From assembly GCA_028565635.1 (NCBI GenBank), contig JAOXYB010020382.1, positions 1,292-17,557 on the forward strand: a stretch of 16,266 nucleotides of DNA. Direction: 5' to 3'. Positions 7,605 to 16,266 of this stretch are shown piece after piece. The position numbers and the translations under genes were made by a program. Positions within the stretch are counted from its first letter, which is position 1, and every line of letters begins with the position of its first letter. The stretch comes from Phoronis ovalis. Lineage: Eukaryota; Phoronida; Phoronidae. The notes beneath the pieces were generated by a model. It saw nothing but the letters and a program-made list of their open reading frames with translations. It ran no database searches and was not told the DNA's origin.

Positions 7605-9981
7605 CGCCAATAATTGTGTCTGGAGGAAAAATGTCCACCCCCCATTGTAAATCTGACATATTTAACCCATGGCCCACACCGTCTATTCTTGGCACGTGTT
7701 GGGAGAATTAGTTTGTTCAAATTAGTTTATCAGCCAATATTATGACTTGTGCACGACTGAATTTAAAACAAGCTTGTTATTTTCCTGGTTTTTCCCATAC
7801 GAAATTAAAACTTCTGTCATTGAAAAGAGGCGTTTCTATTCGAAATGACGCGTCACAGTTCATTCAGATAAGCTTAAGAAGTATGATCTTTTCAATTCCT
7901 GACCCATTCCTACTTTTGCTAATGTGTTACGAATCAATACAACGATTGTTTAGTGGATTTTTCCAGGTTTTTAACGTGAGCTCACAATATATACCTTATA
8001 TAACTATTGAAGACCATTTTTGAAATTACTTAGTTACGGTAATGGTAGAAGTAAAATTTCTATTTTAAATAATAACACTGCCAATGTTAATTTATCTATA
8101 TATAGTGTGTGAGCAATTATGCGAGTAAAGTTGCACAACGATTAGAGATATATATTTTACTGCACTGCATATATTTATTAAATAAATGTGAAACGGAATT
8201 ACTGCGCCATTATGGACTAATCAGGAACGATTTAAGTGTTTATTCTTATCATTACATAAATCTAATAGATAGAATCCATATGCTTCTAAATAGTACTTAA
8301 TGATCGCGTACTAACGCCTTGATGCAATTGTGAACGCACATATTTTATCTTACGTTGAATTCTATAATTTTCTGCACATTATTGCTTAATACACAGAAAA
8401 ATAGTGTTTCGCAAATAAATCTTATTTTACCTGCACGTGCTATATATCATCATTAATGCTTACTACCAATCACGCATGAAACGAACAGTAGCAGTGCTGC
8501 AAGGCAGAACCGAGAACTTACTATTAATTACAACTTTTTATATTATTTTTTTTGAAATGTAGTTGTCGATTGCATTGTACTCATAGTATTTGGAATTACA
8601 GATGATTCACAGCAGGCGTGATACAGCACCGAAAACCACGGTGATGCTGCATATCGCATAGAATGACGTCTCCACTATATTCTAGGAATACTCTAAAATT
8701 AATTACTGGTGTTGATAGCAAAACGAAGAAAATGATTATTTAGGCTGTTAATGAGACTTTAATTATTCCGGCGCCCTTTTATAATTGGTAAAATCAAAAA
8801 AGTGCATACAAAACACTTCATCAACTGAGCACTATACGTTCGTAGTTGATAAAATTGACGTTAAGGTAATTCAGTTTCAGAAATTTTAAAATCGTCGTAT
8901 AAAATATCGAATTAAATAAAGTCTGAATTCTGTTTCGCTCTTTTTACTTTTTATGCTACTTTTCCCCCGCGTCCACTAACTGGCGAATTAAAGTGACAGA
9001 TATGTAATGGGAGCAAAAACCAATTTCACCTACATCCTAAACCGTAACCTAGGATACCGTAACCAAATGAAAATAAACAATATTATTGCAACTAAACAAA
9101 GATTCTGTTTTATTTATTACATTAATTAATTTTTACGAACTTCATTAAAATAAATTTTAAAGAAAAAGTAATGCTAAGGCAACAAACACTTTGTCTGGTA
9201 AGTTTTATTTTTTTACTTGTTTACTTCTAAAACGGTAAGAAGCTTTGCAAAAATATCTCAGCAGCCAAGATAACAACTCCAACATGTGTGCGAGGCTGAA
9301 AAGTGCGAGGCCGTAAAAGTTTAGAGAGACTGCAATAAATAAATCAACAGCTATGTATTGAAAAAAAATTGATTTGATCGTAAATGCTTAAACAGTACAA
9401 GGCGAAAAGTCAAGTGTGTAAATTGAGTTTAATAGCACATAGACATTAGCCTGGCTTAACTGGCTAAAGCGACTAAACTGGCATATGCGCTGCTAAAATA
9501 ATTAGAGCATCTGCAAAATAAATTTTTCCTCCCAAAACTATTTTTTGCTATTCATTTGCCCTCTAAAAAAATACGTCCGCCTGACAGTTGTCAGTTCACA
9601 ACTTGTCATAACCATAAATTGGTTATTGTTTAACAATTAACCTTTTAATTGATAATAACAATATCTGCGAATTAACTACTTTACACTTTAAGGTTATCAG
9701 ATTTGCCACTGGTATCGGGCTCGCACTGGTATCTCTTGAAAGATGGATAATCAATTCAACCAATAAAATGTTTGCCAACGAAAATAATATTAAATTTTAT
9801 CAAATTAGCCTAAAATAAAGTTAAAATGTATACCAAACCCAATGCAAGTTCTGTCTAATTTTAGGTACATTTTACCCTTTACATCATTTATTTGTCTAGG
9901 ATTAAAGAGCAATTTATTTTCAGTCGCTAGCGTAAAGGAAATTAACTGGAAGTAGTAATAGGATGTGTTTTTCTGAATCTC

Positions 9982-10003
9982 GAAGGCGTACTGAAGGCGT
10001 ACT
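9982..10003. repeat. 11-bp tandem duplication
   Basis: GAAGGCGTACT is repeated twice without a gap. Confidence 0.8.
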
Positions 10004-10868
10004 GAGTTAAGTTTAATTGCACAATTAATGTGTTGATACCATAAGAATTTAAAACAAGAAACTGGAAAGTACACAAAAAGTTCAGGAACTTTAAACTGCC
10101 TATTTGACAAGAAACAACACTCGCTGTTGGTAGCGCTCAGCAGATAAAACAGATAAGCAAAGGAAATCATCCGTTATGGTTTATTGCAATATATTTTTTG
10201 CATAACTAATGCCCGAGCCATAAAAGAGGAAAATGAAATAAAATATATTCTTCATTTCACAGTATCATTGGATGATCCATCTTTAAAAGCGTGGCTACAA
10301 TTTGAAAATGATTTGACAACAGTTGAAGCAAGATCTTCTGCCATTGTTTTTTATTAAATCAATTGTAGAGAGATAAAAAGTACTCCACCAAATTTTATGC
10401 CAATCACACTTCCATTTTTTTAACTGAAAAGCCTCGTACCTCGGGTCTTCAAAATATTTCTCATTTCGTATCGTTCGAGTACCCTTTAGGCTTTTATAGT
10501 GAAGCCACTCTCGAATCGCAACTGAGTTCAAACATAACATCCAATGAATTAAAACCTGGATATAGTTACATAATTTGTTTCTTCTACCAAGTCAGCTGTT
10601 AGCTAAATCATGATAGAAGGGTCTGAGCAGTGAAAATCTGGATTCGAGCTCGAGCGATATGCACATGTGGCGAGGCCAGCACTAAATGTACACGTGTGTA
10701 CAGTACACGCACCTACATAATTTTCAATTGCCCACTGTCTTCTCATTCTGACAGATTATATTTCGTTATTCCTGCATTAGACTAAACAGTAAGGAATGTG
10801 ATTTGAATATATTTATATTTTTATCATAAATTATAAACCGAATCTCTTGGTTATAAACAAATACTAAC

Positions 10869-11006
10869 CTTGATTTGTAATCTGATGCATGTGGTCATTT
10901 CCAAGCCAGAATTCCCCCTCTATATCACCGAATCCTCGTTTGTAATCTGCCCATGTTTTGTAAAAATCTACGCTGCCGTCTTCTCGTCTTTGAATTACTG
11001 TCCAAC
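10869..11006 (-). CDS. Fibrinogen-related protein, middle FReD exon
   Basis: The reverse strand gives acceptor TATGCAG, then a 138-base exon, then donor GTTAGT at 10868. It reads [20 protein letters not shown], followed by [20 protein letters not shown] and HQITNQ. This is an almost canonical FReD core: the GWTV-QRR strand, the DGSVDFY turn, the GFG motif and the GEFWLGN motif. Both flanking introns are phase 1: the first Gly codon is split with the exon ending at 13999, and the last Gly codon is split with the exon starting at 1181. Phase continuity and domain continuity together are why I join it to the exons about 3 kb upstream and about 9.7 kb downstream. Overlapping plus-strand open frames here are shadows. 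Confidence 0.94.
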
Positions 11007-11387
11007 CTGCATAGAAAAGAGACTAACATAGAGACAATTTTAATGTCGTGTTTCGGCGGCGCTTTACATACTGAATACAGAGGAATATATGATAACGGTC
11101 TGAAGCTTTATATTATTTATAATACTATAATTTTATTTTATGACATCTACATTAATTGCTTTATCAAAATATTAAAAAAAATTAAATATATAATATACAG
11201 TGCTGATGATCTTTTTATGAATTAATATTGCGATATTGTGAATTTTAAATATAAATACATGATGCATCACACAGTTACTTCAAATTACTTTTATCTGGAT
11301 AGCTCTACACATGCTATATATTCATAAATTATTAAAAGACTAAAAGTTATTTTTAAAATATATATTTATAAAAATATTTTAACGGTT

Positions 11388-11402
11388 CCCCCCGGGGTAC
11401 TC
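11388..11402. repeat. CCCCCCGGGGTACTC motif, edge of a GC-richer block
   Basis: This motif begins a block (to about 11650) noticeably richer in G+C than the flanking AT-rich intron. A near-identical motif occurs at 16032-16047. It probably marks the end of a dispersed repeat. Open frames on both strands in the block have no recognisable product. Confidence 0.5.
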
Positions 11403-12492
11403 TACAGGCGCGTCGGAGATACAGAAACACCATGAACGGTGAGTGATGCGGAGTGATAGTTTTTCGTGGATACCATAATTATCGGGGTGTTATTCGTATG
11501 CGGCACTTGATAAGCTCTACAGGAAGACTTGATATACGGTCTGTCTATGATTGCAAACTGCCCAGGAGTTGTATATTTAGCCTGATTTACCCTGAATATA
11601 CAAAAGTGGCCATAACTGCGCACATTGTCCAAAACCACAGTAAACGTCTATGAACTTAATTAAGGATAAACTCCTAATTGTTCCAATGCGGTAATAAAAT
11701 TGAAACATAAGCTTCAAATCACTATTAGAAAAACATTTTGCCATTTACCGTCTTTGCCCGTCTGTTGCCTCGCTAAAAATGACCATAAAGCCGCATGAGT
11801 CGTGTATAATTGACCTTATTTTGCTATCAGCAGGTAAATGAGGGGTGAGGAAAACGACCTTTTTGTTGTCTGGCTAGTTTGCCAGAAGCCATCCAAAATA
11901 AGGATGTACACAAGCACATATGTGTGGCAACTTCTCTCTTATCGTATTAGCTACTTTGCACGTGTTTTCTAGTTGTTGTTTTTTAAGTGGACGCCGATAG
12001 ATTATCCGCATATAGTAAAATACCTCAAATCAGCAAAATAAATAACTCAAAACTAAGTAGCTTTGAGAAAAAAGTTGCTATGTAAAACACTTTAAATTAC
12101 CGTGTACAGTTTTTTTCCATAGGGTTATGACAGAGTGCTTGAAATGTACTTAATCGATATGTTTGTTTTGATACGAGGGTGGCCATAGTGTGTTCACATA
12201 TGATGTCTATAGAAATATAAGTAATAACAAAGCCAATTGTTTTAATTCATGCTAATTTGTACCAGCCGCCTCTGTACATGTTTCGGGTTTTCTATGTCTA
12301 TTTCAGCTGTCAATTCTAATTATGAGATCTTGTTTGATATGATAGAAAATGTTGTAGTATAACGAACGAAAAGTGTTGCCTACAGCAGAAACAGAAGTGA
12401 TATATATATTAATTTAGGAAAGAAAATGTGACCCTCGGTCTCCTGATTTTTACCAGTAGCGAAGTCTACTGATCCGGACCATTGACGATTTC

Positions 12493-12514
12493 ATGATAGT
12501 TAATGAACTATCAT
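12493..12514. repeat. Hairpin, 9-bp stem ATGATAGTT/AACTATCAT
   Basis: Perfect 9-bp arms around a 4-base loop AATG. The same two 9-mers recur in inverted orientation at 12963-12971 and 13105-13113. Confidence 0.6.
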
Positions 12515-13045
12515 ACTCGTTTGTCCGTTTGCAGTGCACTGATATATTATAGTTATAATATTTTATAATGCATATGTGTATAACAAAACATGCTCAGAAC
12601 ATAGATTTCAGTAAACTAATAGTCGATTTAAAATCGTCAATTGATAAATTGATATTTACCAGAGCTTTTACATGTCTGATGTAAGTTGCTTACAGCCAGA
12701 ATTGAGCAAGAGGGTGAACTAATGATACCACTTTAGATAACAGGATTTGCTTAAGTTGCTAATTACCAATGGGTTGCTTTTTTGTATTGCTTATAGTTCA
12801 CAGTTATAGGGAGATACTTGAAAAATGACATAAAGTTTGTATAATATCTATAACACAATTTGTATACTGATTTGTAGTCTAACGAATGTTTTCATAAACT
12901 CTTGTATCTCCAATCAAGTGCAATCTAAGATGGCTAATATTCCGGTTTAACTGAGAGTCATGATGATAGTTTTTGATAGAAAATTGGCGGGACATCTTTG
13001 AAGTACGATAGTAGCTGATTAACTATTTCTGACCCTGGTTACTGC

Positions 13046-13131
13046 AGAGTTGAATGACGGAATTAACCAAATAATTATCAGAAATTGTATTCATATTTTT
13101 GTTAAACTATCATAACTTTGAATTCAACTCT
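13046..13131. repeat. 10-bp inverted repeat AGAGTTGAAT/ATTCAACTCT
   Basis: Perfect arms at 13046-13055 and 13122-13131, separated by 66 bases. It overlaps the ATGATAGTT inverted pair and may be part of a small non-autonomous element. Confidence 0.45.
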
Positions 13132-13283
13132 TGGCTATTATGCATGGTGGTCTGTGTAACGTAATCAACTGCATTTTTAGTGTAACATTTTGTCAATGTT
13201 CTCACATATGAATTAGTATCGGTTTACACATAGACTGGCTCAAGTCTGCCTGGCCAAATATTTTATTTTAACATAAATCATTA

Positions 13284-13420
13284 GGAAATCTTTATACAAC
13301 ATAAAGTATCATATTTTCAGGTATTAGTTGGAGAAAAACTTATACAACACAAAATATCATATGTTTAGTTATTAGTTGGAGAAAATCTTATACTTCATAA
13401 AATATCATATTTTCAATGTT
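13284..13420. repeat. 48-bp tandem repeat, about 2.8 copies
   Basis: TATACAAC- or TATACTTC-type starts occur at 13293, 13341 and 13389, an exact 48-base spacing. The shared unit contains CTTATACAACA, then AAATATCATATTTTCA, then TTATTAGTTGGAGAAAA. Copies differ by a few substitutions. It lies in an intron, with no open frame through it. Confidence 0.85.
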
Positions 13421-13998
13421 TATATATACCCCTGTATTATCAAAAAAAATTAACAGTATCAAAAAAAATCATTTTACACATGGCTTAAACTGAATGTAGG
13501 CAATGCGCTATATATTGTATAGTAGCGACAAACATACGCTATGTCGTTTTTAATCATAATTAGTTTAGTGACATAAATTATATATAAAAATGCATACATG
13601 ATTGATAACAACTTTTCTTGCTTATCTATAATATCAAAATACTTATTTTGGAACTATGATTTGAAACGATTATAATTTTTATAGTGGCTTTGTAATCGTA
13701 GATCTGAAAGGAAAGAAGTATTTTGATATGATATTATATAAATGTTAGAGTTGTTAAATGTAGAGTTGTATTAAGTACATACTTTTTACCGTACCTAGAA
13801 CTGCCAACGTCTAGATAGCTAAATAAAATCACTGCCTTTCAATGTTTTTCAACATAAAAGCAGTTATGCTGAGCTGTAGCTATTTTATAATTTGGCTCTG
13901 TTAAACTACAATAAGCTAAAACAAAATATCAAATTGCTAAAGGTAAATTTACACTAAATTTTAATTTAAAAATAGAGTTATGGAATTTGATCACATAC

Positions 13999-14118
13999 CT
14001 GAATCATTTTCAATTTGGCAAGCTACTTTAAACGGTTTGTCTTCTGAACCGGGCTGAATGACAACATAATAACTACCCTGCAGATGAATGTCGCCGTCTT
14101 CCAAGACATCGTTACAAT
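13999..14118 (-). CDS. Fibrinogen-related protein, first recognisable FReD exon
   Basis: The reverse strand gives acceptor CATTGTAG (AG at 14120-14119), 120 exon bases, and donor GTATGT starting at 13998. It encodes (D)CNDVLEDGDIHLQGSYYVVI, then QPGSEDKPFKVACQIENDSG. This is the start of the fibrinogen C-terminal domain: the (R)DC-D-L opening, G-Y-I-P strand pattern, PF-V-C strand and the approach to GGWTV. The two cysteines (DC and VAC) form the family's first disulfide. The exon begins with AT of a split codon; a preceding G would give the usual Asp. The gene must therefore have at least one more 5' exon supplying a signal peptide, which I could not identify. No collagen-like, coiled-coil or immunoglobulin stalk is visible in the window, so the full architecture stays open. 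Confidence 0.9.
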
Positions 14119-16031
14119 CTACAATGTATAGCAAAAAATAAATTCATGTTGCGACTATACTAAGAAACATTATATTTGCCGTCAAAATTTAGTGCAGCTT
14201 AGACCTAAAACATGGAATGCCTGCTGTCATGTAGAGCATGGAATTTATTTTCGTTATGCAATTTGTTTCTAAAACCAGCATACAGTTCATGCACTTTTGT
14301 GTTTACTCACAAAATTACCCTGCTCTATATAAGTTCTGGACTGAAATATGACTTTTGTGTGTGCAGTTTTGTTAAACCTAATTATCTTTAGACTCTCTAG
14401 TCAATATAAACACTTCTTTCTAAGCTGCAAATAACAATAATCTCGTATGGCCTGGGGATACGTCAGTGAAAACTTTGTTGGATAGATAGGGAAAAAGGTT
14501 TTTGTGGACTAGTTATACTTTTCCTCACATGACACCTTATTTCAAGTGCACATGCAGTTTTCTACGATGACACTCACTATTGAACTTTGTCGCGTGTGCT
14601 GCCAACCTGCACCGAGAACTATGTGAGCGACCACGGCCAATTAATTATGCGCTTTTATGCGCATGTTCTCAAATCATGAAGGACAGCACTGCCTTCAAAT
14701 ATGATGGCTGTTATCTGAGGACTGTAGTGCGCGGAAAGTAAATGGGGTTCGTGGACAGGAAGTACGGCAGACCTGTTTTGTAAAAAGAAAGCACACTGCA
14801 ATGTCGTTATGGTTTCTTTTAGAAATAGACTAATTTCAGTAATTGATGTTACCGGTACGCTTAAATATCTAGTGATATCTATTTGCCATGTTTGTCCGTT
14901 TTGGAGCATTTCCAGGGAATAACAGATTTAACATGTTAGCATCAAGCATTGATTCAATCCCCTGATTAGAAGACTTAACATTTACAAAGATTTGCTTATC
15001 TTTGCTGTTTACGTTTAAATTTATCTCAGTCTGTATTAAAACCACAGACACTTTTTGCACCTAAATTCTGGTAAAATATTTGCTTTTGTCATAAAAGCCA
15101 AATAAAACTTCCACTACCATAACTTTGAGGCTGCATTTATTTAATTAGACTTTTCTTGCATAAATATAAAATGATTTTTCATACTATTAGTTTTTCTGAT
15201 AATGTTACTTTTAATAATGGTTAAAATCTAGAATTTCATTCATTACTTAACATTTTTTAATTTGGAGATATAAAACGGCGTCATTCTAAACTTATGCGCT
15301 TGCGAAGCATTGTACATTTATTATGTAATGTACAAGACTTTAAGTTCTAATACAGGGACTGACATGACATCATTATGCAAGCGTATATTTTGAAAACACA
15401 TGCAAATGTCCATGCACCTTATAATTAATCTATAGTGAACAAATCCACACAAGTCCCTTAGAGGATAAGTAAGATAGTGCGTGGACAAGATAATATTTCG
15501 TTTAAAAATTTTAATTTAAAAACCTAAAACCAGTAAAAAGGACATTTCCTTGCCTGTCTGAATGGACCTCTGAATGCAGTCCATTTAGTAAGACACTTTG
15601 CTAGGATTTGCGTACTATCGTACTCGACATTGTAAACAGAACAGCTACTTATATTAAGGAAGCTGTATGTGTATAAGTGTGAAGATAACAACAGTATTTA
15701 GCTGTTATGTATATTTGCTATCTGGTAATGAAGCCAGTTAAATACCTGTGTAGACGGGAGGTGTATATTAATTTTGTAACACCTGACTCTCTGTCACCTG
15801 AATTAAGTCACAACATGTGTATAAAATTTTGTCACAAACAATGATACTCCAGCTTTTTTTACGGTTTCAATTAGAATCTGTAAGTCTGTTAGCTTAATAA
15901 TTTGGGCTAAATCGATATTATCACTTAAAAGTTAAAAAACGATATCCTGGATCCACCTCTACACTATATCTTACATACTGCACAACTGGAATGCTTCTGA
16001 ATTTATAACAGCATTTTTTTCACCTGTGGAT
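14119..16031. other. Upstream of first FReD domain exon; 5' exon not identified
   Basis: The missing 5' part of the FReD gene should lie here or beyond. Minus-strand open frames at 15060-14869 (begins with GTG) and 14909-14655 overlap in different frames and read plausibly, but have no signal peptide, recognised domain or phase-1 donor that I could fix. There is a 9-bp hairpin at 15310-15335 (TTGTACATT, 8-base loop, AATGTACAA). Confidence 0.35.
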
Positions 16032-16103
16032 CCCCGGGGGGGTACTCAAGGTTTTTTGACTACGGGGATGTGCCGCGGAACCCAATCCATAATTTTTGGT
16101 TTT
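16032..16103. repeat. CCCCGGGGGGGTACTC dispersed-repeat head
   Basis: The sequence CCCCGGGGGGGTACTC is followed by GGGGATGTGCCGCGG and AACCCAATCC. The string resembles, from memory, a dispersed repeat with GGGGGTACTC and TGTGCCGC blocks found in several marine invertebrate genomes. It abuts the tandem array that follows. Confidence 0.5.
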
Positions 16104-16266
16104 GGTAGCAAACCCAATCCAAATTTTTTGAAATTTTAGGGTAGTAATCCAAATTTTGTGAAACATAAGGGTAGTAATCTAAAATTTTTAAATTAATCCA
16201 AATTATTTGCTGTAAACAGTGGGTAGCAATCCAAATTTTTGAATATCGTTACGGTAGCAATCCAAA
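16104..16266. repeat. Degenerate tandem array, GGTAG[C/T]AATCCAAATTTT units
   Basis: Unit starts (GGTAG) fall at 16104, 16140, 16170, 16222 and 16253, giving spacings of 36, 30, 52 and 31 bases. The units share GGTAG(C/T)AATCCAAATTTTTGAA. The array runs off the right edge of the window. The 52-base interval contains a second AATCCAAATT and may be two units merged. Confidence 0.8.

Larger units (their letters stand above)
7192..10868. other. Long stretch of FReD intron without a supportable gene
   Basis: Apart from the hairpin at 7582-7604 and the small tandem duplication at 9982-10003, I see no gene. Open frames at 7742-8023 (+), 9805-10170 (-) and 10295-10540 (-) lack recognisable domains, signal peptides or splice partners. 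Confidence 0.4.
11007..13998. other. FReD intron between first and middle domain exons
   Basis: The intron is about 3.0 kb with donor GTATGT (minus strand) and acceptor TATGCAG. It contains the CCCCCCGGGG element, hairpins and the 48-bp tandem array listed separately. No gene is seen inside it. Confidence 0.6.

Noticed and set aside
7513-7695. Minus-strand 60-residue open frame over the 7582 hairpin
   Set aside because: Short, no domain; the open frame is probably a by-product of the GC-richer patch.
9805-10170. Minus-strand 121-residue open frame
   Set aside because: It is the longest anonymous frame, but about the length chance allows in DNA this AT-rich; no domain, no splice partner, and it contains a simple 11-bp duplication.
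10295-10540. Minus-strand open frame with protein-like composition
   Set aside because: No family recognised and no phase-compatible splice sites connecting it to the FReD exons.
10636-10660. Possible tRNA-like B box (GGATTCGAGCTC)
   Set aside because: No matching A box or cloverleaf could be formed around it.
11402-11653. Overlapping open frames on both strands in the GC-richer block
   Set aside because: Both strands are open at once, as expected from base composition; no recognisable product.

Overview
This looks like a stretch of an animal nuclear genome, most likely a marine invertebrate and plausibly a bivalve mollusc. It is AT-rich, its genes are split by spliceosomal GT-AG introns, there is no sign of bacterial gene packing, and the main gene is a secreted-type fibrinogen-related (FReD) protein, a family that is greatly expanded in molluscs. 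The species assignment is inference. Most of the window is intron or intergenic DNA.

Minus strand: one FReD gene spans most of the window. Three exons can be assembled: 14118-13999, 11006-10869 and 1181-754. Together they give one complete fibrinogen C-terminal domain of about 225 residues, with two cysteine pairs, a DNDND calcium loop and a stop codon. All junctions are phase 1. The 5' exons (signal peptide and any stalk) were not found; they may lie above 14118 or outside the window. The last intron is about 9.7 kb.

Plus strand, nested inside that last intron: a small two-exon gene (2031-2634 and 2933-3135) encodes a 268-residue protein. It has a nearly pure Asp/Glu N-terminus, an unrecognised central domain, and a C-terminal tail of seven-residue SGRSTAx-type repeats. 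About 1.8 kb downstream (about 4231-4792) there appears to be a frame-broken, diverged copy of its first exon, ending at the same KYFD[L/I] codons and the same phase-1 splice donor. A third acidic, frame-disrupted stretch lies at 6354-6779. A probable dead hAT-transposase C-terminus follows at 6993-7191. The big intron is therefore a small nursery of gene copies and decayed elements.

Repeats: a 14-bp-stem hairpin at 3897-3939, a 48-bp tandem repeat at 13284-13420, a 17-bp direct repeat at 5000/5227, several 9-bp-stem hairpins, and at the right end (16032-16266) a GC-rich CCCCGGGG-GTACTC element running into a degenerate GGTAG[C/T]AATCCAAATTTT tandem array. No rRNA, convincing tRNA or CRISPR was seen.

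Main limits: exon calls rest on reading splice sites and family patterns by eye; no transcript or database search was available.
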